A stretch of DNA of 49,591 bases from DASVTR01 sp033855775 (GTDB lineage: Bacteria > Acidobacteriota > Blastocatellia > Pyrinomonadales > Pyrinomonadaceae): positions 1-49,591 of the forward strand of contig JAWVFT010000069.1 in the NCBI GenBank assembly GCA_033855775.1, given 5' to 3'. Made by a program: the position numbers and the translations under genes. Shown piece by piece: positions 8,801 to 20,800 of this stretch. The notes under the pieces were generated by a model. The model was not told the DNA's origin. It saw only the letters and a list, made by a program, of their open reading frames with translations, and made no database searches. Each line of letters opens with the position of its first letter. Within the stretch, counting starts at the first letter, position 1.

Positions 8801-11800
8801 GTCGTAGTCCATCCGCACGTCCGCGCCGCGCCCGTCGTTGTAAGTCCGCGCGTTGCCGACCGAATCATAGGTGAAGGTTTCCGTCTGCGTGTTGGCGTGG
8901 TTGATGGTCTTGACGCGATTGAGCGCGTCGTAGGTGTAAGTGGTCGGGTTGTTGAGGCCGTCCGCCATGAGCGTGCGGTTGCTGTTGCCGTCATACTCGA
9001 AACGGGAGAGCAGTTCGCCGCCGTCGGTCACGCTCGTCAGGCGACCCAAAGGGTCATAACTCTCGACGCGCAGGTTGCCGCGCCGGTCTGTAATCTGTTT
9101 CGTGTAGCCGCCGTTATCGCTGTTGACGATGTTGGTAATCTGGCTCTTGCGGTCTTTGACGAGCCTCAGGCGGCCTACCTCGTCGTATTCATAATCGGTG
9201 AAGCGGCTCTGGAAATCGCTTTCGCGCCGCAAGTCCATGCCGTCGTAGACGAAGGATTTGGACTTGTTATCGGCGTTGGTCAACGTCTGAACGCGATGCA
9301 GCGGGTCGAAGTCGAAGACGGTCGCATGATTGTTGGCGTCCGTGCGCGTCTCGGTGTGTTGGGCGTCATTGTAAGTGATGGTCGAGACGTTGATGGTCTG
9401 CTGGCCGTCCTTGACGCGCGTGGTCAACTCGCGTTGCAGGTTGTCGTAGGTCATCGTCGACTCTACGCCGCGACGGTCTTTGTGCGAGAGCATCAAGCCT
9501 TCGCCGTCGTATGTGAATTGCTCGCTGAAGCCGCCCGGATAGCTGACGCCGGTCGCGTGGTTCAGGCCGTCGAGCGTGTAGACGGTTTCGCGGTTGAGCG
9601 CGTCCTTGCTCTTGGCCAGGCCGCCCATCGCCCCGTAGCGCATCTCGACAACGTAAGCCGGGCTGGCTCCGTTGATGGTCAGGCGTCCGGTTTCGTTGAA
9701 GGCGGAAAGCTCTCTAACGCTCACGGTGTCGCGCGCATCTTTCGTCGTCACCGTTCGACCGTCATATGCGATGGTCGTCTTGTAGACGGTCGAGCCGAAG
9801 CGCGTTTCGCGCAGCAGCAGGCGACCGAGCGCGTCTTCCTTCGTGATTTCCAGCAAGCCCTGCAAGGCTTGCTGCATCGTCACCATGCGCTGCGCGTCGT
9901 CGTAACTCCAAGTGGTGACGCGCCCCGCGGGGTCACGCAACTCTTTGCGCCGGTTGATGGCATCGTAAACGATGGCGGTTTCGCGGCCATTGCGGTCTTT
10001 CGTGGAAGTGATATTGCCGATGTCGTCGTAGCCGAACTCTTCCTTGTACGTGCCGCCGGGCAGATGCCTGACGGAGAGACGATGGAGGCCGTCGTAGTCG
10101 AGCCGGATTTCCTGCCCGTAGAGATTGACGACGCGCTTCGGATTGCCGACTTTATCCACCTCCGGCGCGCTCATCGTGTTTAGCGTCGCCCCGTTCGGCC
10201 CCGACAGCGTTTCGCTCGTGGGGAAATTCAACGCATCGTAGACGCGCGTGCGTTTGACGCCACGCCGGTCCGTCTCCTCCGTCAAATTCGAGTTTCTGTC
10301 ATAGACGAAGGGACGAATAAATTCGCCGGCGTCGCTCGGAGTCTCTTTCGTCTCCTTCATTCTGCCGAGGCCGTCGTAGTCGTTGACGACCGTCATCTGC
10401 TGCGTGCCGCCCGCTTGCGTCATGCTCTTGAGTTGGCCTTCGGGCAGGTAGGTCATCGAGACGTTCATCGAATCGTGGAACGTCGTCGGGTCTGTGATGG
10501 TTTGCCGAATCATGCGGTCGAGCGCGTCGTAGGCGTAAGCTTCGGACGGCCCAAGGTCATCGCTGACAGACTTCAGGCGACTGCGCTCGTCAAAGGTCTG
10601 ATGCTTGACGACAGACTCGTCGCCCGAAGTCTGCCGCGTGATGGTTTGCGGGTTGCCGTAGGCGTCATAGTCCTTGAAGCTCGTGGCAAAGCCGTACTGG
10701 TCCGTCATCCGCAAGAGATCGCTGTTGGGGTTGTAGTCCATCGTGACCGAACGGCCCGTGGGCAGACGTATCTCAGTCACGTTGCCGTTGCGGTTGTTGA
10801 CGGTGTAGCCGATCGTCTTCCGGTTGGCGTCTGTAAACGAAGTCAGCTTGTTGAAAACAGGGTCGTAGGTGGCGGTAGTGCGCTGCGTCAGGACGCCGCC
10901 GCTCGTCGTCCGCTCGACCGCATTGCCGTTTTCGTAGCGATAGGAAACGGTCAAGCCTTCGGGGTCTGCCTCGCTCAAGTGATGGCCGTAGCCGTCGAAG
11001 GTGACGACCGACTGCGCGGAGCGCGGAGCCATGATGGTGACGGTCTTCGCCAGCAGCGAGGGGTCGGCTGTCCCCTGCGGGTCGTGATTGACGAACTGGT
11101 AGCGCGTCGGATTATCGCGCGGGTCTGTGACGGTCGCCTCGGTGATGCGGCCATTCGTATACGTGAAGGCGTATCCGTAGCTCACGTTTTCGGCGCGGCT
11201 GACGGTCTTGATGGGCCGCTCCGATTGGCTCAGTTCATATTCGTAGTTGGTGACGGAACTCGGAATCACGACAGAGTTCGGCGACTTGGCCTTCGTGATG
11301 AGGTGATTGAGATTGGGATTGACGGTGGTGGCTCCCTCCGTCGGATTGTAGGCATACTCCCAGATGCTCTCGTTCGTTGACTCGCTAATCTGGTCAACGC
11401 CGGAACGCCTCACGCGCTGAAGGTTGCCATTGCCGTCATATTCGTAGTTGACCTCAAGGCCGCCCGGCCCCTTGATGTTGGTGATGTGCCACGCGACGCC
11501 GATGTCCGCCTGAAGGAAACGCTGGCGGAGGCTTCGCATAAAGCGGCGGTCGTTGCAGTTGGTGATTTGCCCGTTGACCGCTCCCATGTCAACCGTGCCA
11601 ATCATCGGCGTCAACGCCTGCGCGTATGTGAATTGCAGCTTGCGCCCGGCTGAATCAGCGACCGTGAAGAGCCGCCCGTCGCCGTCATAGCTGAGCGTGA
11701 TGCGATTGCCGTTCGGCTCTTCGATGTAAGAGAGATTGCCCATGTAGCCGAGATTGAAGAGGATTGTGCTATCGCCCTCGACCAGTTGATTGAAGTGATA

Positions 11801-14800
11801 CTTGATGCGGTTCCTGGTGAAGTAGTCGAAGGTGCCGTCGCTGTTCTTGTGCAGGATGCCCTGGTAGGGAGCATGAGCATGCGCCTCTGCGCCCGAATCC
11901 ACTTCCGCTTCTTTGAACTGCTGGCCGCTGCCCTCGCCGCCGATGAGCATGTAATGCGGCCCCGCAACATCGCCCGGATTGACAGCCAACCCCGAAGCAT
12001 CGTGAACGAGCAGGACTTGATAGTTATGGCGCCATGCGTAGCCGAGCGGGTTGAAGCTAGACGTGTCTGCGCTGTTGTAATAGCGCGTGAACGAGAGCGA
12101 GAGGCCGCGATTCTTAATCTCCGGGATGTCCGGGTGCGTGAGCGCCAGATTGCCCGATTCAAGCTCGACATCTCCGGCGACGGTGCTGCCCGGCAGGCGC
12201 ACGTCCTTGCGCGTCTCGCCTATCGTGACGAAGCCTTCAGCGTTTTCGACGATTGACGTGCTGTCGTTAAGAGCAGCCGTCAGGCGGAAGAAGTAGCGTC
12301 CCGCCGGAATATTATTGAGGCCGGGCAGATAGCGCGGCACTTTCTCGTTATGAAAACCATACCCACGAAACCCTGTGTCGCCGCCGATTGAGTTGTTGGC
12401 GTCGGGCCGTAGCTCTATGTTTTGGAAAGCTCCGTTCTGGTCTTTAATCATCAGGTGAACGATAGCGTCGCCACCCAACAGGTAAGGCAGATAGCCGGCG
12501 CCGCCGCTCTGCGGAATGCCCCATTCATCCTTGTACTGGTCAATCAAGTAGCTGAACGGAACCTCAACGTGGCGGGCGCGAAACTCCGTCGGCTGCCCTT
12601 CATCAATCACTAGCTCCGCCGTGTACAAAGCCGCGCGGTTAATCGGCGCGGTGTTCCGCCAGGGGGCGCGACCTTCGACGATGCTGGACGGGCCGCCCGT
12701 CTTGATTGTCGCCTGCACTTCGGCCAGCTTCTCGACGATGGTCTGGTCGCCGCTCCTGATTTCTTTGCGATAGATGACCTTCGCCGTGCGCGGCGCGTCA
12801 TGCCCGTAGACTTTGAAGATGGTTTCAGCGTCCTGAACCATGTTGTTGTCGCGGCTGAGCAGGACTGGGTTCGTGCATTTGGATTCGGGGTCGCTCAGCG
12901 ATTTTCCGTGGACGTAGACAATCGCCGCCGTGCTGCCGACCGAGACGCGCAGGTTCGCTGTGACGGTCGAGCCCGTCGGGTCGAGCGTGTAGACGAAGCC
13001 GTCTTTGACGGACAGCCAGCGCAGGCCGCTGCCGATGCCCGTTATCGTCGCGCTCAGGAACGGGCGCGCGGGATCGCTGAAGTCAATCACGGCCACGCGG
13101 TCTGTGAACATGACATAACAGAGCGTGTCTTCGACATCCATCCGGCGGGCAAAGTCCACGCCGAGGCCCATGTCGGCAAACGAGCGCGACGGATATTGAT
13201 GCGGGTCGCGCGGGTCTGTGACATCGAAAATCCAGAGACGGTCTGAGCCCAGGAGGACAGCCATGTCCGTCGCATGCCCGCTCAGGTTGATGCTCGGCAC
13301 GGCGCGCACGTCCTGCGCAATGCCAGCCGGAGCGAGGTCTTTGACGGCCAGCACGCGGTCGTCATAGCCGCTGTTGTCGCCGTCGTAAAAGGCCGTTCGA
13401 TTGTCGTAAAGATTAGGGCTGAAATCGAACGAGATTAACTGCGGCTTGTTGGACGTGACATAGCCGACCGGAGCCTTCAAGGCTCCGCCGCCGCCCGCCG
13501 CCGCGACTTCCTGATCCATCAGAGAGATGGAATAGACCGGAGACGCCTCGTTCACCGAATGGCCGTAGGGCGCGCGCTGCTTCAAAGCCTCCTGGTCGTA
13601 GCCGCCGTTGGGCAAGGTGGCACGGAACCATGAAAATTGCGGGTCCGCCGCAAACTTGGTCGCGGCCTCCTGCAAGTCAACGACGGCGACTCCGCCGCGC
13701 CCTGAGTTGCCGATGTAGGCACGCTTATGCAGGATTTTGATGTAGCTCGGATAGGCGGGCAAACTCTCCGAAATATTCAAAGAGACGACGCCAATCATTC
13801 TTGGAAATTCGGGAACGTCCAGACTGTAGATGAAGAGATTGATGGGACGCGCAGTGTCGCGCGGAGAATACGAGGCCACGACCGCAATCGTCTTGTAGCT
13901 CTGGCGCGTCGGCCTCTCCACCTTAATCATGTCCTCATCATGCTCGATTTCGGCGATGTCGTAGGCGACCGCATAGTTGGGGACAAACTGATTTTTGACG
14001 AACTTCGGCGTCTGCGGGTCGGCCGTGTTCCAGATGTGCATGATGGAGCCGCTGCCCATGTCCGGGGTCACGGTGATGGCCAAGTCCTCCGTCATGGCGA
14101 CGCGATAGGAATCGGTCGTGGGCGGCGGGTCGGTCAAGACGAGCGGGCTAAAGGTTGTGAACGTGCTGCGGAACGGCTGATGGCTCGTGTCTTCGGGCGA
14201 CGTGTACTCCTGATCAAGCCCCGTGTCGTCCAAATCCTTAACGTCTGTTGTCACCTCGACGGCGAATTGCTTGTTGCCCTCAAGGCTCGGCGACGGCTGC
14301 AAATCAATGTTTGAGATGTCGTCGGAGTTTGGCCCGATGGGCAAGCCACCGGATGTAATCGTGCCGCCGATGTGCTGGCCCGTAGCCACGTCCGTAACGT
14401 AGATGGTTTGCCCCGGCACAAGGTTCTTGACCGGCTCGTTAAATTCGAGATGAACGCGCGAGCCTGTGCTGACGGCCTGCGCCAGATTGGCGGGCGTCAC
14501 GCTCAGGACGCGCGGCGGCCCTTCCTGCCTTGAACGGATGTTCGGATTGCGTTGAGCCACGAAGCCGAAGGTCTTCGTCGCTTTGGTCGTCTCGATGTTG
14601 GAGAGCGTGTGGGTTGTGACGACGACGCTGTAGCTGCCTTCGGCGTCGATGCGCAGGTCCGTCACGTACTCTCCCGGCGTTTGGCCGGAACGAGTCCAGA
14701 CGAGTTGTTTGACCAGAGAGCCGCCGACCAGCAACTGCCCCGTGATTTGTTGCACGTCGGGCGTGGCCGTCGTCTTTATCTCAAGGTGCGAATTGACGAG

Positions 14801-17800
14801 CACGCGGCCAACCGCTTGCAGCGTGTCCGGCTGCCCGTCTTCAAGGTCGAGCATCCGCCCTTCCATGCGCAGGAGCGCGGGCAGCGTCTCCGGCAAGCCG
14901 TCGCTCGACGGAAACTCCACCGCCGCAAACATCGTGCTCAGACCCATCAACCCGTGCTCGGTAATCGGGTTGATGTTGAGATACGGAGTGGCGGTCGCAA
15001 TCTTCGTCCGGTTGAGAATGTCTGTGGCTTTGACATCAACGGATGCAGCCGAGCCGAGCGCGTAGTCAATGAGTCCGAACCTGCCGTTGGCGGCGGTGCG
15101 GGCGATGACGGAAGGAATCGAGCCGCCCGCGCTGACGACGCAGACCACGTTGGCCAAAGGCTTCGGAGCCTGATTGCCCGGCGCGCGTTCCGTGACGATG
15201 CCCGTGACGGCGCGGACGTGATACGGCATGAAGGAAAAGAAATCGTAGGGGCCGAGGTTGCTGGCAATCGTGACGCCGTAGAAAGGCGGCGACATCGTTT
15301 TCAGTTTCCCGTCCTCGACCTTGCCCGAAGTGACAACTTCCCAAACGTCGCGCTCCTGCCCGCCTTCGTTAAGCTTCGCGGGTTTCATGAAGACAAGTGG
15401 CTGGCCCGCGACTGCTCCCGGCGGAGCCGGAAGCTCAAGGTGCAACTCTTTCTGGTTGCTGAACTGGCCGGACACGTCCATTCGTATGCCGCCCGCGAAA
15501 GGCACGTTGGACGGATCCATCTCGCCCTCGCGCGGTATCTGTATGTCGGCCTCGACGCGCGGCGAGAGCTTGATGTTGGCCTGGCCTGTGATGGCTCCGG
15601 CGGGAACGGAAATCAGCAGTTGGCCGTCGTCGCTGGTGATGGTTCCGCCGTTTGAACTGACCGAGACGAAACCGTCCGCGCGGCGGTAGGCAGCCTGCGC
15701 GACGCGGTATTCCGTGCCGTCCGGCTGGCGGATAATCAAGACGATTTCGTCGCCGACCTGCGCCGGTATCAGAATCTCAATCGCAGCCGTTCCGGCGACA
15801 GCCGAGATGGTCGAGCCGTTGCCGTTGTTGATGGCGACGATGGACGAGCCGCTAGGAACAGACTGCGCCGGAATCAAAATCTTCGACATGCCCGCTTGGT
15901 CTGGATAGTTGATTTTAATCTGCTCAGGCTTCAAGCGGTCGTCAACGCGCACGACATTCGCCGTCGTGAAGGTGGACGTGTAGGCGGCAGCCAAAGGCTT
16001 GCCGTAAATATCGCGCACGGCCTGCGTGACATTGATGCGATAGGAAGTTGAACCGGCCAGGGTCGCTGCCGGAGTAAAGACGGCGACACGATTTCCGGCG
16101 AGCACGGTAATCGCGCCCAGAACAGGGTTGCCGTTGCTCGTCGTCAGAGCAAAGTTTGAGCCGGTAATGGTCGCGGCGGCGACAGGCTTGTTGAAGGAGA
16201 CTGTGATAGCGGTCGTCGCAATCATGTTCTGCGCGTTGGGCGCAGGCGTGACGGATTCGACTTGCAGCGGCACGGCGGCGAGCGAGATGTTGGCGCTCGT
16301 GACGGCATCCTGCGCGGCGAGCGCGGCGTTCGTCCTGCCAGTGGCGTCCGTCGTGAGAGCCGCTGCTCCGAGTTGATTCGCGCCAGCCGCATCCGTCCCG
16401 GCTGAGCCGATGATAAGGAACTGCCCGCTCGCGCCCGTGACATCAATGAAGGGCGTTTGATTGCCTGCGACCCTGACCGTCGCGGCGGGGCCGTTCGTCG
16501 AGCTATCACTGACGACGCCTTTCAGATAGCCGAAGGCTTGCGGGATGCGTATGAAGACGTAGCGACCGCTGGTTGTGATGCCGCCGAGCGAGACGCCCGC
16601 GGGAACAGTCGGCGCTGATGTTGTGGAGACGAGCAGGCCGCCCGACTGCGTGGCGCGGGCGACGACCTTCGGCGAGCGTTGGCCGCTGACGGTCATGAGA
16701 CGCGCGACGACGATGCGCGAGAGGTCGCCATTGATGCCGGGGACGGAAATCGTCGCGCCGTTGGAGAGCGTCGCGCTCGTCAAATCAACATCAAAAGCGG
16801 CGACGACTTCGTAGCCTTCGGGCAAGCGCACGTTCGCCATCTCCGGCTGCACATCGTTGAAGAAGATGGACTGCGGCGTCTGCACAGAGTTGGCGGGTAT
16901 CGTCAACTGCGAGCCGTCGCTGGCGCGCAGGTCGCCGCCGTGATTGTCAATCAGGACGCCGAGCTTGGCTTGTCGTCCAGAACGTATCTCGACGTGGACG
17001 TTGGCGCCGAGCAAGTCCGTCAAATTAAAGTCTGTGCGCGTCGGCTTAGCGACGAAGAAGGCGGCGAGACGATTGGGCTGCTCGACGCTGGCCGCCGGAT
17101 AAGAGTAGAGCACGAAGTCCTGCGAAGGACGGTCAACGAGCAACGAGTCGTTTCCGGCAAGCAGGTTGTAAGTCTCTCCGAAGGTCGCTTCGATAGAGAC
17201 GCCCGAAGGCAGTTGGTTGAGCGCGCCTGCGACGAAGGAGACGGTCGAGCGCGCCTGAGCCGAATAGACGGCTGTGCGCGGCGTGGCGACGGCGGTCGCT
17301 TGCGCCGAATCGAGCGCGGCGGAGTCGGCGGGCTGTCCAGCCGTCAAAGGCTGATTGGCTGTGGCTGGCGGCGGAGCGGTCGCCCCCGTGTCGGCGACGA
17401 GGAAAGCATACTGCCCCATCTTCGGCAAGTCTGCCGTCAAAGCTCCGCTGGCTCCGGCGAAGAGGTTGATATTGAGAGCGACCCATCCATGCGTCGCCTC
17501 GTCATAACGCGCGAGCACGAGCGGCGTCGCGGTCGAAAGATTCGGAACCTGCGTGATGCTCAAATGAGCCGTTGACTGCAAGGCCATCGTCGTTGCTTGA
17601 GCGTTGGCTGAGCGCACGTCAACGACCGCGCCGGGAACGGGCGACCATCCGTAAGGCAACAAGTTCAAGAGGCCCTGCGGCGAGACGCTGGTGACGCGCA
17701 CGTCCGTCTGCTCGTTGAAGGCTCCGGCGTTGAAGCTGACTTGCAAACGCCCGCTGTCGCCGTGCGCCGTGCCGCCGCCGACGCCAATCTGATTCGCCTG

Positions 17801-20800
17801 CGCATCGAGCGGCGTCAGGCGCGCGTCAAAGAGCGCGGTTCCCTCGCCAATCGAAACGCTATACGTTCTTTCGACGGGCGTGTAGCCGTCCTTTGTCAGA
17901 CGCGCGACGCCCGTTGGCGACGAAGAGACTAGATTGAACGCGCCCGTCTCATCCGTCTCAGCCGATTCACTGCTGCCGAGCAAAGCCTTCGCGCTTTGAA
18001 GCACGTAGCCCGTTGAATCGTCGAAGACGTAGCCGGAGATGCCGCCGGGGCCGCTGGTGCGCGTCTGCGCCGTGGCGACCGCCGTGGTGTTGGAGAGGTC
18101 GCGCGCGACCGCGCTCAAGCTCAATAGATTTCCGGCGGCGTATGTCGCAGGGATAGAGAGCGAGAATTGATAGGGAGCCGCCGTCGCGGTCGCAACGTGC
18201 TGGCCGTTCATTCTCAATTCAACGTCTGCGACGCCGATGTTGTCCGTCGCGTCAACGGTTATCTGGTATGTGCCGCCGGGCTGCACGCTGGCGGGGACGT
18301 TGACGAACGAGACGGAGGGCGCGGTCAAGTCGCGGATAACGGAGAGCGACGATTGCGTCTGCTGTCCGAGCGCGTCCGTGACGACGACCGTTATCGTGTT
18401 CGAGCCTTCGGCCAGCGCGATGGCCTTCGCGAACTGGCCGCCGGAAACAGGCACACTCTCGCCATTGATGGCGACGGTCAACGGCTCCGTGCTCAAGGAA
18501 GAGATGCTGCCCGCGACCGTGACGGTCGTTGAGGCAATGACGGCTCCGTTTTGCGGGTTGGTGAGATTGAGCGTCGGCGCAGGAATCCGCACGCGCGTGA
18601 CGTGAACGTTGGCCTGCCCGCGATTGGGCGCGGTCGCGCCGTCTGTGGCGACAACCAGAATGTCGTTGTCGCCGTAAGCGAGCGGGAGGCCCGCGATTGA
18701 CCATTCGTGCGTGTTGGAATTATAGCTCGCGTCTCTGCCGTTGACGGTGACGTGCTGGATGCCCGTAGCGTTAAGCCCTTCGTCAACAGCCGTGCCGGTC
18801 ACGCTGACGGTCGCGTCGTAAGTGTCGAGCGAAGAGAGCGGAGAAGTGATAACGACGGTCGGGGCTGCGGTGTCAGGCGTGTGCCGCGTGACGTTGATTG
18901 AGGCTTCGCCGCGATTGAGCGTCGGGGCGTTGTCTTCGGCGAAGACGTTGATCGTGTTGACGCCTTCTTCGAGTTGCACATCGTTGGCCGTCCAAATGTG
19001 CGTCGAGGCGTCGTATGAAGCGGGCTGGCCGTTGACGACGACGCGCTTGACGCCTGTCGCGTAAGGGCCGTCATCAGCCGCCGTGCCTGTGACCGTGATG
19101 GAAGCGTCGGGACTAACGAAGTTGTTCAAGGGCGAAGCGATGTTGACGGTCGGAGCCAGAGTGTCCGGCGGCGGGATGCGGTTGACGGTGATGCTGTGCG
19201 TGGTCGCGTTGCCAGCGGTGTCAACCGCGCGCACGTTGATTGGGTTCGCGCCGATGTTGAGAGCGAGGCTGTTGAGCGTCCATGTTCCGGCCTGAGCGTT
19301 GAAGGCGGTGGCTGTGCCGTTGACCGTCACTTGCGCGACGCCGGAGGCGTACTGGCCGGGGTCGTAGGCCGTGCCGCTGACGGCCACAGTCTCTTCCTGC
19401 GTGGTCGAGCCGTCGGCGGGCGCGTTGATTGAGAGCGCAGGGGCAACGGTGTCGGGCGGCGGCTCGCGCGTGATGTTGATTGACTTCGTTGTGGCGTTGC
19501 CCGCGTGGTCAACGGCGCGGGCCGTGAAGGAATTGCTGCCGACGTTTAGCTGAAGGCCGTCGAGCGACCAGGAACCGCTGGCCGCATCGAGCGTCGCGGC
19601 GTTGCCGTTGACGGTGATCTGGGCCACGCCCGAAGCGTAATCGCCGGGGTCGGAAGTTGTGCCGCTGATGTTCGTCGTCTCAGCCTGTGTAGTAGAGCCA
19701 TCGGCTGGCGAAGTGATGCTGAGCGACGGGGCCGTCGTGTCTGCGGGAGGCTGGCGCGTGACGTGCACGGAGAGCGTCGTGGCGTTGCCTGCGTTGTCGG
19801 TTGCGCGCACGTTGATGGTGTTGCTGCCGACGTTGAGCGCGACGCTCGTGATGCGCCATGTGCCTGCGGTCATGTCCAGCGTGGCGGCGGCTCCGTTGCC
19901 CGTCACTTGCGCGACGCCGGAAGCATACTGCTCGGCGTCGGAGACTGTGCCGCTGAGTTCGATGGAGACATCCTGCGTCGTCGTGTTGTCGGCGGGCGAC
20001 GTGATGACGAGCGTGGGCGCGATGGTGTCGGGCGGCGGCTGGCGCGTGATGGTGAGGCTGCGCGTCGTCAAGTTGCCCGCGTGGTCCGTGGCCTTGACGG
20101 TGATGGTGTTGACGCCAACCGAGAGCGCAACATTGCTGATTGTCCAGGAGCCGTTGGATGGCTGAAGCGTGGCCGGGTTGTCGTTGACCATGACCTGCGC
20201 GACGCCGGAAGCATACTGGCCCGTGTCGGAGACTGTGCCGCTGACAGTGACGGCTGCATCCTGCGTCGTTGTCGCGTCGGCTGGCGACGTGATGCTAAGC
20301 GTCGGGGCGGTCGTGTCAACAGGGTTTTCGCGCGTCACTGTGACGCTTTGAAGTTTCTCGTTTCCGGCCACATCAACGGCGCGGACGTTGAGTTGGTTGG
20401 AGCCGACGTTGAGCGGGAAGTTATCAAGATTCCATGTGCCAGCGGCGGCGTTGAGCGTGGCGGCTGTGCCGTTGACCGTGACCTGCGAGACGCCGGAGGC
20501 GTACTGGCCCGTGTCGGAGACTGTGCCGCTGACGTTGATGGTGGCGTTCGCGGTGGTTGAATTGTTGGCGGGCGCGCTGATAGAGAGCGCAGGGGCAACG
20601 GTGTCAGGCGGCTGCTGGCGCGTGATGTTGATTGACTGTGTTGAGAAGTTGCCCGCGACATCAACCGCTCGCGCAGTGATGGTGTTGGCCCCGATGTTGA
20701 GCGCGACGTTGTTGATTGTCCATGTTCCGGCGGTCGCATTGTAAGTAGCCTGCGCGTTGTTGACCGTGACCTGCGCGATGCCGCTCGGATACTGGCCGGG

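Noticed and set aside
8420..11380. Long open frames on the plus strand opposite the YD-repeat array (8420-10183 and 10415-11380)
   Set aside because: They are antisense to the strongly supported RHS gene, have Val/Arg-rich low-complexity composition and no domain, and arise because the YD-repeat codons rarely give stops on the other strand.
14552..15655. 367-codon plus-strand frame opposite the RHS gene
   Set aside because: Arg/Val-rich shadow of the giant RHS gene with no recognisable domain or ribosome-binding site.
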